Shown here in pieces: positions 16,468 through 24,716 of a stretch of DNA of 64,000 nt. Each line of letters starts with the position of its first letter. Position 1 is the first letter of the stretch. Below the pieces are notes generated by a model, which searched no databases, was not told the DNA's origin, and saw nothing but the letters and a program-made list of their open reading frames with translations. A program made the position numbers and the translations under genes. This DNA is from Hymenobacter taeanensis (GTDB lineage Bacteria > Bacteroidota > Bacteroidia > Cytophagales > Hymenobacteraceae), in the NCBI RefSeq assembly GCF_013137895.1, contig NZ_CP053538.1, positions 1,673,501 to 1,737,500 on the forward strand. Reading direction: 5' to 3'.

Positions 16468-16923
16468 TTACCCGACACTTGGTTTGCCAAACCAGCGCCG
16501 GTAGATAGGCCTACGCCAGGCAAACTGCGCCCACATAACTGGTTGCATCAGCAAATCAAGTACACGTAGGCCAGTACGATACTCCAGGTCTTCCACAATG
16601 TAGGTACCCCCGCCGGGGGCAGGTTGCATGAGGTGTCGGTGGCGCCAGAACCGCAACGGAGGAGGCAGCACCTGACCTTCATCCACGAAGTAGTACGTGC
16701 CACCGGGCTCTACCCCATGATCGGTGATGAGCGAGGTCCAGGGCTGCCGAAAAGGGCCTGCGCCTAGTTCAATGTGCACTTCATCGCCGCGGCGGCAGCC
16801 ATCGAAGCGCCGCAAATGAAACGGCGGAAACGGCGGGGCCAGCGCTAAAAAGAGCTCCCGGGTAAAACCGGCCCACACCTGGGCGGGCGGTGTAGCAACG
16901 TGCGTGCGAAGGGTGAAGTGCAT
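16468..16923 (-). CDS. SRPBCC-fold ligand-binding protein
   Basis: The 151-residue product fits the START/SRPBCC (polyketide cyclase-like) helix-grip fold. It begins with HFTLRTHVATPPAQVWAGFT, the typical first strand and helix, contains the mid-strand GGTYYFVDEGQVLPPPLRFWRHRHLM, and ends in a long helix (LLMQPVMWAQFAWRRPIYRRWF). Proteins of this group bind hydrophobic ligands or act as cyclases and hydrolases. No catalytic residues can be assigned. There is no signal peptide. It lies alone, divergent from the lipoprotein at 17113 across an AT-rich spacer that holds promoters for both. Confidence 0.75.
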   Translation of the reverse strand: MHFTLRTHVATPPAQVWAGFTRELFLALAPPFPPFHLRRFDGCRRGDEVHIELGAGPFRQPWTSLITDHGVEPGGTYYFVDEGQVLPPPLRFWRHRHLMQPAPGGGTYIVEDLEYRTGLRVLDLLMQPVMWAQFAWRRPIYRRWFGKPSVG

Positions 16924-17112
16924 ACCCGGTAGTACCTCCGCACCACGACCTTTGTTTATATAGAACCCCCTTATGCTGCGCTAAATGACAAATATTATAT
17001 CTATACAATAATATTTTGTAATATACTCCGCCTGCTGTGGTTGACAGGTTATATGCTACAGGCTATGCCTGGGTGCTTGTACTTACCCCCTTTGCACACA
17101 CTTACCCTGCTT

Positions 17113-17550
17113 ATGAAAAAGTTAACGAATGTTTGGCTGGCTTTCATGCTTGTGAGCACCCTGGGCCTGGTTGCTAGCTGTCAAGAACCAGGGGATGCAG
17201 GCACCGGTGGTAATACAGATAAGAAGTTTAACCCAAAGGCCGGACGATTCCTACCAAAGGATAGTGCTGCCATCAAAGCCAAACGCTACAAGGACGACCA
17301 CCCGAAGAACACAAACGCAAACTATTGCAATGCCACCGTTATCGACTCCATTCTGAGGCAGCCAGGCTGTGCTGGCCTGCGCGTGTATAGAGTGGAGAAG
17401 AAAAAGGGCTATTACGGTGTTGTGCTGGTGGGTGTAGACTCAACCGGCGCTGATCTACTGAACGGGAAAAGTACCACTACTAGCGCTTTAGTAGCTGAGA
17501 GCTACGAAAGGTGCCCCGATAACTGCGAAGGTTGCCTGTTACTAAAGTAA
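17113..17550 (+). CDS. Small cysteine-containing lipoprotein of unknown function
   Basis: The start is placed at 17113 because MKKLTNVWLAFMLVSTLGLVASC forms a standard lipoprotein signal (LVASC); the open frame upstream lacks signal character. The mature ~123 residues are basic in the first half and contain Cys in NYCNAT and QPGCAGL and a terminal cluster RCPDNCEGC. The even number of cysteines suggests disulfides in the periplasm or at the cell surface. No family is recognised. It stands alone and its stop is 20 bases from the convergent stop of a barrel gene. Confidence 0.7.
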   Translation: MKKLTNVWLAFMLVSTLGLVASCQEPGDAGTGGNTDKKFNPKAGRFLPKDSAAIKAKRYKDDHPKNTNANYCNATVIDSILRQPGCAGLRVYRVEKKKGYYGVVLVGVDSTGADLLNGKSTTTSALVAESYERCPDNCEGCLLLK

Positions 17551-17570
17551 GGCCTGCTCCGCTTCCTGGC

Positions 17571-18236
17571 CTAGAAGCTATAGGTGAGCGTGGGGGTAAG
17601 CGTCACCATCTCAAATGTAGTGACTGATATAAGGTAGTAGCCGCGTGCCCGCAGGCCCAACCGGAAGTGCGTGTCAATAGGCCTGGAGTATTCCAAACCT
17701 GCCACTACCCCTGCTTCCTCAGAATAGCTGTTATTCCGGTTGACTTCATCAACGGATAGATAGCGCCCGGTGTGCAACGATTGGGAGGCCGTGGTCATGT
17801 AGAGGAGGCCAGCGTGGTACTTCCAGTTGGAGCTTCGGCTAAACTGCCGCTCGTACACCGCCTGAAAGGCGTTGTTGATATAGCGAATCCGCAGGTCACT
17901 TTCCAGCGGATAGCCATTCGGGCCAATGTATTGTGTGAAGTGAACCGGCTTCGAGTTGACGCTGCGGGTATACTCCAGCGCCACGCTGCTACTAGGGCTT
18001 ATGCGGTAGGCCACTTGCCCGCCACCGGCCGTGCCCAGAAAATTGGTGCGGGTATACTCTCCCGGAAACTCCCTCACCTGCGAGGACGTGAAGAAATTCC
18101 CATTGACGCCATAATGCGCTTGCAGGGAAAAGCGCCCAGTAGATGGCTCCGTATTTTGGGCATAGACAGTCGTCACGGCAAGCGTTGCCCACCCACCAGC
18201 TACGGCAACTGCTCGTAGTATGCAAGAAAAAGTCAT
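17571..18236 (-). CDS. Outer-membrane beta-barrel protein, OmpA/W-like size
   Basis: The 221-residue product has a signal peptide ending VYAQ and then eight or so amphipathic beta-strands (for example FSLQAHYGVNGNFF, QVAYRISPSSSVALEYTRS, FRLGLRARGYYLIS). It ends LTPTLTYSF with terminal Phe, the typical Bam recognition signal. This is the form of the small porin-like barrel family common in Bacteroidetes. No specific transport function can be read from it. It is monocistronic and convergent with the small lipoprotein gene. Confidence 0.75.
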   Translation of the reverse strand: MTFSCILRAVAVAGGWATLAVTTVYAQNTEPSTGRFSLQAHYGVNGNFFTSSQVREFPGEYTRTNFLGTAGGGQVAYRISPSSSVALEYTRSVNSKPVHFTQYIGPNGYPLESDLRIRYINNAFQAVYERQFSRSSNWKYHAGLLYMTTASQSLHTGRYLSVDEVNRNNSYSEEAGVVAGLEYSRPIDTHFRLGLRARGYYLISVTTFEMVTLTPTLTYSF

Positions 18237-18297
18237 ATTACCCGAAAAATAAGGAGCCGAAATGTAGGTCTAAGCTACTATTGCCAGGGACTCCTGC

Positions 18298-18510
18298 TTA
18301 CTTCGGCATGAACCAATGAATGTAGCCGCAATTATCGCACTCGTAGCACACGGCAGAAGGGTTGGTCCACTCCACTTGAAAAAATGTGGCCGTTGCTGTA
18401 TTTAGTTGGGCCGCACGCCGCCAGAACCGGTCGTGGTGGCAAACCACACACTGTAATACTTGTCCTTTTATCTCAACCCCTACGGGCTCTGGAGCATCAA
18501 ATAAACCCAT
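18298..18510 (-). CDS. Small zinc-ribbon protein
   Basis: A 70-residue protein with two Cys pairs, CVVC (about residues 21-24) and CYECDNC (about 55-61), which together form a classical zinc ribbon. There is one His near the first pair (CHHDRFW). It has no other domain. Such small ribbons often bind nucleic acid or act as partners of larger enzymes. It lies directly upstream of the SNF2 helicase stop on the same strand, but is transcribed after that gene (helicase first), separated by about 50 bases, so co-transcription is possible. Function unknown. Confidence 0.75.
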   Translation of the reverse strand: MGLFDAPEPVGVEIKGQVLQCVVCHHDRFWRRAAQLNTATATFFQVEWTNPSAVCYECDNCGYIHWFMPK

Positions 18511-18562
18511 ATATACTTTAGAAATAGCGTTACAAAGTCCTATAGTAGCTGGTTAACCTTGA

Positions 18563-21532
18563 TTAACCTAGTAACTCCTCTATATCCTCTTTAGTGAGAC
18601 TCTTGATAATGGCTTCGTCGGTGGTAATCAGATCGGTAACCAGTTGAATTTTCTTGTTCTGCAGGGCCAGAATCTTCTCCTCCACCGTGTTCTTGGTGAT
18701 GAACTTGTAGGTAAATACCGTGCGCTGCTGCCCAATGCGGTGGGCCCGGTCTACGGCCTGGGCTTCCACGGCGGGGTTCCACCAGGGGTCGAGGATGAAC
18801 ACGTAGTCGGCGGCGGTGAGGTTGAGGCCTACGCCGCCCGCCTTCAGCGAAATCAGGAACACGCGTAAGTCCTCGGTTTCCTGGAAGCGGGCTACCTCCT
18901 TGTGCCGGTCGCGGGTGTTGCCATCAAGGTAGGCGTACTCCATCTGGCGCTCATCCAGCGAAGCCCGCACAATGTCGAGGTGCTTCACGAACTGGCTAAA
19001 CACCAACACTTTGTGCCCCTCCGATACTACGCTCTTAATCATGCGCACCACCTCACGCAGCTTACCCGACTCATGCTCGTACTCTTCGTCGGCCATGCGG
19101 GGGTGGTTGGCAATCTGGCGCAGCTTGGTGAGGCCCTGCAGTAGCATAAACTGGGTGCTGGCGGTGCCGTGCTCCTCAATGCTCTGCAGAATCTTGTTGC
19201 GGTAGAAGCTCTTGGTTTCCTCGTAGCAGTGCTGCTGCTCCTCGGTCATGGGGCAGTAGCTGAGGTGCTCGATTTTCTCGGGCAGTTCGCGGGCCACCTG
19301 GGCCTTATGGCGGCGCAGAATAAAGGGCTTGATGAGGGCATGCAGGCGCTTGGTCTTGGCCTCGTCCTTGCCCTTCTCAATGGGCTTCAGGAACTCCTTG
19401 CGAAAGAACGACTGTGAGCCCAGTAAACCAGGGTTGATGAACGACATCTGCGACCACAAGTCCATAGTACTGTTCTCCACGGGCGTACCCGTCAAGATCA
19501 GGCGGTGGCGGGAGTGCAGCCCCCGCACAGCCTGCGAGGTAGTGGAGCTGGGGTTCTTGATAGCCTGCGACTCATCCAGAATCACGTAATCGAACTTGTA
19601 GCTTTTCAGCAGCTCAATATCCAGGCGCACAATGCCGTAGCTGGTCAGCACCACATCGTAGTCGGCGAACTGCTCCACGTTTTTGTCGCGGTAGGTGCCG
19701 GTATAAATCAGCAGACGTAGGCCAGGGGTAAACTTGAAGGCCTCGCTCATCCAGTTGTACACCAACGAGGTAGGCATCACCAGCAGTGAAGCGGCTCCTT
19801 TGGCAGCACCACTTTCCTTACGGTCAAGCAGCAAGGCCAGGGTCTGAACTGTTTTGCCCAGGCCCATATCGTCGGCGAGGCAGCCGCCAAAATGGTAATC
19901 CTGCACAAAATGGAGCCAGTTGTAGCCAGCCTTCTGATAGGGGCGCAACTCCCCCCGGAATCCCGCGGGCATGGGCTTGTCCTCTACCATCTCAAACTCG
20001 CGCAGCTTCTCCAGCTTCCGCGACATGAGCACGGTAGCCAGATTGCCATTCTGCAGGTCTGATACCAGCGCCAGATGGTGCTTGCGCAGCATGAGCGTGT
20101 GGTGGTTTTCTTCACTGAACGCAAACAGCTCCAGGTACTGCGTAAACCACTCCTCCGGAATAATGGCAATCTGCCCGTTGGGCAGCCGGAACTCATGGCG
20201 CTTATTCAGGATGTAGGGGCGCAGCTTGATAAAGGGAATTTCAAACTCCCCAAACTGTACGGTGCCGTGCACATCAAACCAGTCGTTGGTTTCCGTGATG
20301 CCCACTTGCACCGTAATTGTCCCGATAAAGTAGTCTTTGCCGGAGGTAGTGCCCTGCTGCACCGTAAAGCCCAGGCGCACAAGGTCGTCGGCGTGGTTGT
20401 GGAGCCAGCGGAAGGCCGTGGCCTTCTCCAGTACTGCGCGGCCATTGCGCACCTCCAGGGCCCGGTCGTAGAGCTCACTGATGATTTCCCGCTCCCGGTC
20501 GAGGTTGCGGATGAGCCGGTGAAAGATGTAGTTGTCGTTCTGCTTTTCCAGCTTCACGCACACCCGCTTGCTATGGCCCGTGTGCACGGTATGGTCGCCG
20601 TAGCGGAAGCTCAGGTCAAAGTGAATATGGTCAGAAACAGCGGCCTCAGCCGTTACGGTGGCCACGGCAGTGCTTGCCCGGCGACCCGGCCCGGTAGGGC
20701 GGCTGGTTTCAGCGGCCATTACTGTAGCACCAGGAGCATCGGAGAAGGTAAGGTGGGGCCGCGCCACGTAGCGTTCTGAGCGAATATCGAAGCCACGGGC
20801 GTGCACGTCAAACGACTCTACCAGCGGCGCCACGAAGCGCTGAAAGTAGCTCTCCTCCACTTGCCGCGGAATTACAATGAACTTCTTGTTTAGGAACGGC
20901 TTGAGCTTCTTGCCGTCCACATCCTTATGGAAGTTGTGCAGCACATCACCGAGCAAGAGCCAGGCCGGCTGCTCGCACACTATCACGGCATTCTTGTACT
21001 GAAAGTCGAGCTTTTGGCCCTTGTACTGAATGGTAGGAAAGTAGTGAGTGCTGTCCTCGTTGCGGCGGAAGTGAAACAACACCGAAGCGGGTTCCGTGGC
21101 TACACGAATCTCACGCCAGGTAGGCTCCCCATCCTTACCCATGATGAAGACCAGCTTACCCTGCAGGCGTTCCAGGATCTGGCCCATACGCTCCTGCACG
21201 TATTGGCAGATGGTTTCCTGCAGGGCCTTGTCGCCCTTTTCGGGGTCGTATATCTTGAGGAAAAACTCCGCGGGGGTAGTCTTTTTCGGCCAGAACTCCT
21301 TCATCACCACATCCTGCTGAATCTGGTCGGTGAGGGCAATAAGCTCGAAGTCAAGTATATCCAGGCCATCGGCAAACTCCGGAGCGTTTTTAGCCGATAC
21401 GGTCTGGTGCTGTAGGGTAAGCTGCCCGCGCTGGTTACGCTGAACGATATATGACTCGAATAAATAGCCTAAATACTCATGCTCGAGTAGAGAATAAACA
21501 ATTTGAAATGGCTGTGAAGTAGAAACCTTCAT
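18563..21532 (-). CDS. SNF2-family DEAD/DEAH-box helicase/ATPase
   Basis: The 989-residue protein is a bacterial SNF2-type ATPase. The N-terminal ~540 residues are a family-specific region of uncertain fold. The first RecA-like domain has Walker A DDMGLGKT (Lys560), motif II DESQ (653-656) and LILTGTPVEN (motif III). The second has HKVLVFSQF, DGNTRDR, FLISLKAGGVGLNLTAAD and the arginine-finger motif VDRAHRIGQQ. These proteins translocate on duplex DNA or RNA polymerase complexes using ATP. HepA/RapA-like polymerase recycling and DNA repair roles are possible. No SWIM zinc finger is apparent. It is monocistronic or leads into the zinc-ribbon gene. Confidence 0.92.
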   Translation of the reverse strand: MKVSTSQPFQIVYSLLEHEYLGYLFESYIVQRNQRGQLTLQHQTVSAKNAPEFADGLDILDFELIALTDQIQQDVVMKEFWPKKTTPAEFFLKIYDPEKGDKALQETICQYVQERMGQILERLQGKLVFIMGKDGEPTWREIRVATEPASVLFHFRRNEDSTHYFPTIQYKGQKLDFQYKNAVIVCEQPAWLLLGDVLHNFHKDVDGKKLKPFLNKKFIVIPRQVEESYFQRFVAPLVESFDVHARGFDIRSERYVARPHLTFSDAPGATVMAAETSRPTGPGRRASTAVATVTAEAAVSDHIHFDLSFRYGDHTVHTGHSKRVCVKLEKQNDNYIFHRLIRNLDREREIISELYDRALEVRNGRAVLEKATAFRWLHNHADDLVRLGFTVQQGTTSGKDYFIGTITVQVGITETNDWFDVHGTVQFGEFEIPFIKLRPYILNKRHEFRLPNGQIAIIPEEWFTQYLELFAFSEENHHTLMLRKHHLALVSDLQNGNLATVLMSRKLEKLREFEMVEDKPMPAGFRGELRPYQKAGYNWLHFVQDYHFGGCLADDMGLGKTVQTLALLLDRKESGAAKGAASLLVMPTSLVYNWMSEAFKFTPGLRLLIYTGTYRDKNVEQFADYDVVLTSYGIVRLDIELLKSYKFDYVILDESQAIKNPSSTTSQAVRGLHSRHRLILTGTPVENSTMDLWSQMSFINPGLLGSQSFFRKEFLKPIEKGKDEAKTKRLHALIKPFILRRHKAQVARELPEKIEHLSYCPMTEEQQHCYEETKSFYRNKILQSIEEHGTASTQFMLLQGLTKLRQIANHPRMADEEYEHESGKLREVVRMIKSVVSEGHKVLVFSQFVKHLDIVRASLDERQMEYAYLDGNTRDRHKEVARFQETEDLRVFLISLKAGGVGLNLTAADYVFILDPWWNPAVEAQAVDRAHRIGQQRTVFTYKFITKNTVEEKILALQNKKIQLVTDLITTDEAIIKSLTKEDIEELLG

Positions 21533-21836
21533 AGTCGGCGGCTAATATGCAGCGTTGAAAGTAATAACAATTGACAAATAGTCGATTATTTCATAAAAAG
21601 TAAAATTCATTCAAAGAATAGTTATACTATAAAGACCGACGTGCATTAATACCGGTCCAACCACCCTTTGGAGTAGACGAATATAAGGGCCTTTTCGGGG
21701 TTAAATTATATTCACTCGCCTAAGGGCTGAACTTTACTTAAGGCTGAGTTGCCGAGCGAATATGTGGCCTACGCAAGTAATGCGCTATTTAAGCTTTGAA
21801 CCCAAGCCGGTAACAGGCTAAAAGCACCTTACTCGC
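21533..21836. other. AT-rich spacer upstream of the SNF2 gene
   Basis: This 304-base gap separates the permease gene stop (21837) from the helicase start. It must hold the helicase promoter. I found no exact -7 box, hairpin terminator or small gene. Confidence 0.4.
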
Positions 21837-23066
21837 CTACAGGTTTTCGCGCACATCAAGGTGCGAGGCGTTTAGCGCCGGACGGATAGAAACGGCAATC
21901 GTAATAATAATGATGGCTATGGCCGTCAGGAAGATATCTGATGACTGCATCTTCACTGGGTAAGAGTCTACCACGCTGGTTGCCATGCCCATACTCACAA
22001 GCCCAAAGGTTTGCTGGGCCCAGCAGATGCTTACCCCCAGTACTAGGCCAGTGATAGCGCCAACCAGGGCCACAATGGCGCCCTCCAGCAAAAATATGTT
22101 ACGCACCGTTCTGGTGCTGGCTCCCATGGCCATAAGCACAGCAATGTCCTTCCGCTTGTCAATGACCAGCATGGAGAGCGAGAAGAAGATATTGAGGGAA
22201 GCAATGAGCAGGATAAAGGCGAAGGTGATAAACACAAACATCTTCTCCACCTTAATAGCCTTGAGCAGGCTCACATGCTGCTCATCGGAGTCCAGCACTT
22301 TAAAGGGGCTGCCTAACTGCTTTTTCAAGGCAACTTTCACGTCTTCTACGGAGAAACCAGGCGCTACTTTCACCTCCAGGGCCGTGCGGCGGTTGCCGTA
22401 CTTCAGCAGGTTTTGGGCAAACTCCAGCGGCACAAACACATAGCTGTCGTCGATGTGCTGCTCAATCAGGAATATGCCGCCTGCCAGAATGCTTTGCTCG
22501 TTGAACGCCGTTTCGGGGTTCATGGAAAGCGTTTTCTTGCCAGTGTTGTTGGGGTAAAGCAGCCGCATGGGAGAGAAGCGGTTGTTGAGCGTGATGCTGA
22601 GCTCGTGCTGCACGCCGGCCCCCAGCAAGGCATAATCGGCACCGTCGTGGTGGAGGCGATGGTCGCCGTCCACAATGGCCGAGTCGATGTTGCTTTGGTA
22701 GTGGTAATTAGCAGATACACCCTTCATCTTCACCACCATCTGGCGGTCATGATACTGCAGCAGGGCGTTGTCCTCAATTACCTGGGTCACGAGGGATACG
22801 CCGGGGGTAGTGGTAAGGCGCGTCATCAGGGGCGCCTCCAGCATAAAGGACTTACCCTGCACGGCGGTAACAACCAGGTCGGGGTCTGATTTGCCGTAGA
22901 GGCTGCGCACCAAATCTTCCAGCCCATTAAACACGGACAGCACGATGATCAGCGCCATCGTTCCCACCGCCACGCCAATCATGGAGATGTTAGAGATGAT
23001 GCTGATGATGTTGCGCTTCTTCTTCGAGAGAAAATAACGCCGGGCAATGAGCAATGGTACGTTCAC
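21837..23066 (-). CDS. FtsX/LolC-LolE family ABC transporter permease
   Basis: The 409-residue protein has the LolC/E layout: a first transmembrane helix (IISIISNISMIGVAVGTMALIIVLSVFNGLEDLV), a large periplasmic MacB-like domain (about residues 55-265), and three C-terminal helices (MFVFITFAFILLIASLNIFF, IFLLEGAIVALVGAITGLVLG and the final IFLTAIAIIIITIAV). Members extract lipoproteins from the inner membrane or move other amphipathic substrates with an ABC ATPase. No ATPase gene adjoins it, so the partner must be encoded elsewhere. In Bacteroidetes this gene often lies near rbfA, as it does here with a methyltransferase gene between. Confidence 0.88.
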   Translation of the reverse strand: MNVPLLIARRYFLSKKKRNIISIISNISMIGVAVGTMALIIVLSVFNGLEDLVRSLYGKSDPDLVVTAVQGKSFMLEAPLMTRLTTTPGVSLVTQVIEDNALLQYHDRQMVVKMKGVSANYHYQSNIDSAIVDGDHRLHHDGADYALLGAGVQHELSITLNNRFSPMRLLYPNNTGKKTLSMNPETAFNEQSILAGGIFLIEQHIDDSYVFVPLEFAQNLLKYGNRRTALEVKVAPGFSVEDVKVALKKQLGSPFKVLDSDEQHVSLLKAIKVEKMFVFITFAFILLIASLNIFFSLSMLVIDKRKDIAVLMAMGASTRTVRNIFLLEGAIVALVGAITGLVLGVSICWAQQTFGLVSMGMATSVVDSYPVKMQSSDIFLTAIAIIIITIAVSIRPALNASHLDVRENL

Positions 23067-23158
23067 GTGCGGGGCGCGCAGGAGCTGATAGGTAGCGTAA
23101 TACGAAGGGTTTAGACCTGCCTAGTTTGGAGCAAGATACGCCACTGGGCGCAAAAGGT

Positions 23159-23968
23159 CTATTTCCAGGCTTTCACAATCAGGCCCGTACCCGAATCATG
23201 CTTGGTATTCGCATCAAACCAGTTCAGCACCAGGCAGAAGGGGAAGGTAACGAGATAGTAGAAGGGCAGCAGCAGAAAAAACAGCTTTGATTTGCCCAGC
23301 ATCAGAATGGGGTATTTCATGCTGAGGCGCCACGACACCTGGCCCGGCTCGCCGTAGCTGTACTGCGCCTCAATGCGCTCAAAGCCGGCGGTGCGCAGCT
23401 TCTGCTGAATCTCGTGAATGTTGTAGCCGTCGCGCACGTGCTCTTCAATAAAGCTTGTTTCGCCGTCGGCGTGCACATCGGAGCCGCCCTGGTCAGAGGG
23501 GGTGGAAATGAGCAGCATGCCGCCGTCTTTGAGGGAGGCGTGAATGTTACGGAACACTTCCACGTCTTCCAGAATGTGCTCCATTACGTCTACTGACAGG
23601 GCCAGATCGAAGGTGTTGGGCTGCTGATACAGCACCAGATCCTGCACGGCAAACTGAGCGTTGGTGCGGCCAATCTGCCGGAAGAACCGGTTAGAGTCGG
23701 CTACCTGCTCGTCTTTCACATCTACGGCCAGAATCTCCCACTTCTTGCTCAGGCCCGACATCCAGTAGGTGTATTGCCCGTAGCCCGAGCCGGCATCCAG
23801 AATGCTGGTAGGCTCATGGAGGCGGCCCTTAGCCCACTGGCGCAGCTCACGGTGCACGTGCCAGGTCCGGAGCAGGAGCAAATCGAGGAGGTGATAAAAC
23901 AAGCGCCGCAGCCAGGGCGTACGGTTGAAGACTTCGCCGAGCGACTTCTTAATCGGGTCGTAATACAA
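23159..23968 (-). CDS. Class I SAM-dependent methyltransferase with C-terminal hydrophobic segment
   Basis: In this 269-residue protein the SAM-binding motif I is ILDAGSGYGQY (about residues 56-66), followed by the acidic ILAVDVKD at the end of strand 2 and LSVDVMEHI after motif II, typical of class I methyltransferases of the UbiE/Methyltransf_11 group. A hydrophobic stretch near the C-terminus (KLFFLLLPFYYLVTFPFCLV) would attach it to the membrane, which suggests a lipid, quinone or cell-surface substrate. The acceptor is not identifiable. It is on the same strand as rbfA and the FtsX-like permease, between them, with gaps of 90 bases each side. Confidence 0.85.
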   Translation of the reverse strand: MYYDPIKKSLGEVFNRTPWLRRLFYHLLDLLLLRTWHVHRELRQWAKGRLHEPTSILDAGSGYGQYTYWMSGLSKKWEILAVDVKDEQVADSNRFFRQIGRTNAQFAVQDLVLYQQPNTFDLALSVDVMEHILEDVEVFRNIHASLKDGGMLLISTPSDQGGSDVHADGETSFIEEHVRDGYNIHEIQQKLRTAGFERIEAQYSYGEPGQVSWRLSMKYPILMLGKSKLFFLLLPFYYLVTFPFCLVLNWFDANTKHDSGTGLIVKAWK

Positions 23969-23971
23969 GGG

Positions 23972-24005
23972 GGTGAAGTTGTGAGTTTGTGAAGTTGTGA
24001 AGTGG
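23972..24005. repeat. GTGA-phrase repeat
   Basis: The gap between the methyltransferase and rbfA contains repeated GTGAAGTTGTGAGT-type phrases: GTGAAGTTGTGA occurs twice within 34 bases. Similar GTGA/TCAC-rich phrases occur at 26136-26168, 26338-26370, 29225-29252, 58875-58907 and 60586-60617, always between genes. Confidence 0.55.
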
Positions 24006-24057
24006 CGCCTGTGAAAGAGTGGAGGATTTATTCCTCTTCACAAATTCGCAATTTCAC

Positions 24058-24492
24058 CTATTCGTCTTCGTCGGCGAAGAGTTTGGGGCGCTGGGGCTTG
24101 CTGTCTTCGGAGCCGGACTCGGCATCGTCTCCGGAGGGGGCGGGCGGGATGTGCAGGTCACCGAACACTTTATCCATGTGGGCCGCGTAGGCCGCCGAGT
24201 CGTCGATGAAGAACTGCAGGTCGGGCACAATGCGGAGCTGCTTACCCACACGCTTGGCCAGGGCCTGCCGAATCACCTTCACGTTATCTTCTACCAGCGT
24301 CTGCTGCGCTGCCACATCGCGGGCCAGCAGCAGGCTCAGGTACACGCGGGCCACGCCCAGGTCGGGCGATACGCGCACCAAGCTAATGCCCGGCGGCAAG
24401 CCCGGAAACAGGTGCGGGAGGTCGCGCTGAAATACGGCGGACAATTCCTGCTGGAGCAGGCTGGCTACTTTTTGCTGTCGTTTGCTTTCCAT
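24058..24492 (-). CDS. rbfA: Ribosome-binding factor A
   Basis: RbfA is a small cold-shock and ribosome maturation factor that binds the 30S subunit during 16S rRNA processing. The product is 144 residues. The family pattern is clear: MESKRQQKVASLLQQELSAVF at the N-terminus, then a KH-type fold with VRVSPDLGVARVYLSLL and GKQLRIVPDLQFFIDDS, and an acidic tail. The start is fixed at 24492 because the -7 box (24502-24509) covers the alternative in-frame start at 24504. The leader would be only a few bases. Downstream genes are the methyltransferase and the FtsX-like permease. Confidence 0.93.
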   Translation of the reverse strand: MESKRQQKVASLLQQELSAVFQRDLPHLFPGLPPGISLVRVSPDLGVARVYLSLLLARDVAAQQTLVEDNVKVIRQALAKRVGKQLRIVPDLQFFIDDSAAYAAHMDKVFGDLHIPPAPSGDDAESGSEDSKPQRPKLFADEDE

Positions 24493-24501
24493 AAGAATCC
24501 G

Positions 24502-24509
24502 CAAAGATA
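24502..24509 (-). promoter_or_regulatory. -7 box TATCTTTG of rbfA
   Basis: On the minus strand TATCTTTG matches the TAnnTTTG consensus exactly and ends nine bases before the rbfA ATG. The mRNA would be nearly leaderless. This position excludes translation from the in-frame codon at 24504. Confidence 0.6.
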
Positions 24510-24629
24510 GGAAGTTAGGGGCTTGGCAGCGCAGGAAGTTGCGGGGCCTACCCGCCGCCAGACTGGCCTACGGGCAGGGGCAGCCCTGAGCCCCAGAAAA
24601 GAGCTGACTGCGCTGGTGGCCTTGGCGGT

Positions 24630-24637
24630 TATCTTTG
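24630..24637 (+). promoter_or_regulatory. -7 box TATCTTTG upstream of the membrane protein gene
   Basis: TATCTTTG matches TAnnTTTG and lies about 80 bases before the membrane protein gene, divergent from the rbfA promoter. No clear -33 element is visible. A perfect palindrome, AGTGGCCTAGGCCACT, lies in the leader at 24662-24677. Confidence 0.55.
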
Positions 24638-24716
24638 CTATATCCGGGCGGGCCAAGCCGGAGTGGCCTAGGCCACTTTAGCGCGGTTAGCTCAGTTTCT
24701 AAGCCCCTCATGTTCC

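Noticed and set aside
17041..17070. TTGACA followed by TATATG-like sequence, a sigma-70-type promoter
   Set aside because: Bacteroidetes promoters do not use this consensus, and the spacing is not right.
20075..20779. 234-codon plus-strand open frame opposite the SNF2 helicase
   Set aside because: Antisense shadow; the helicase frame carries all family motifs.
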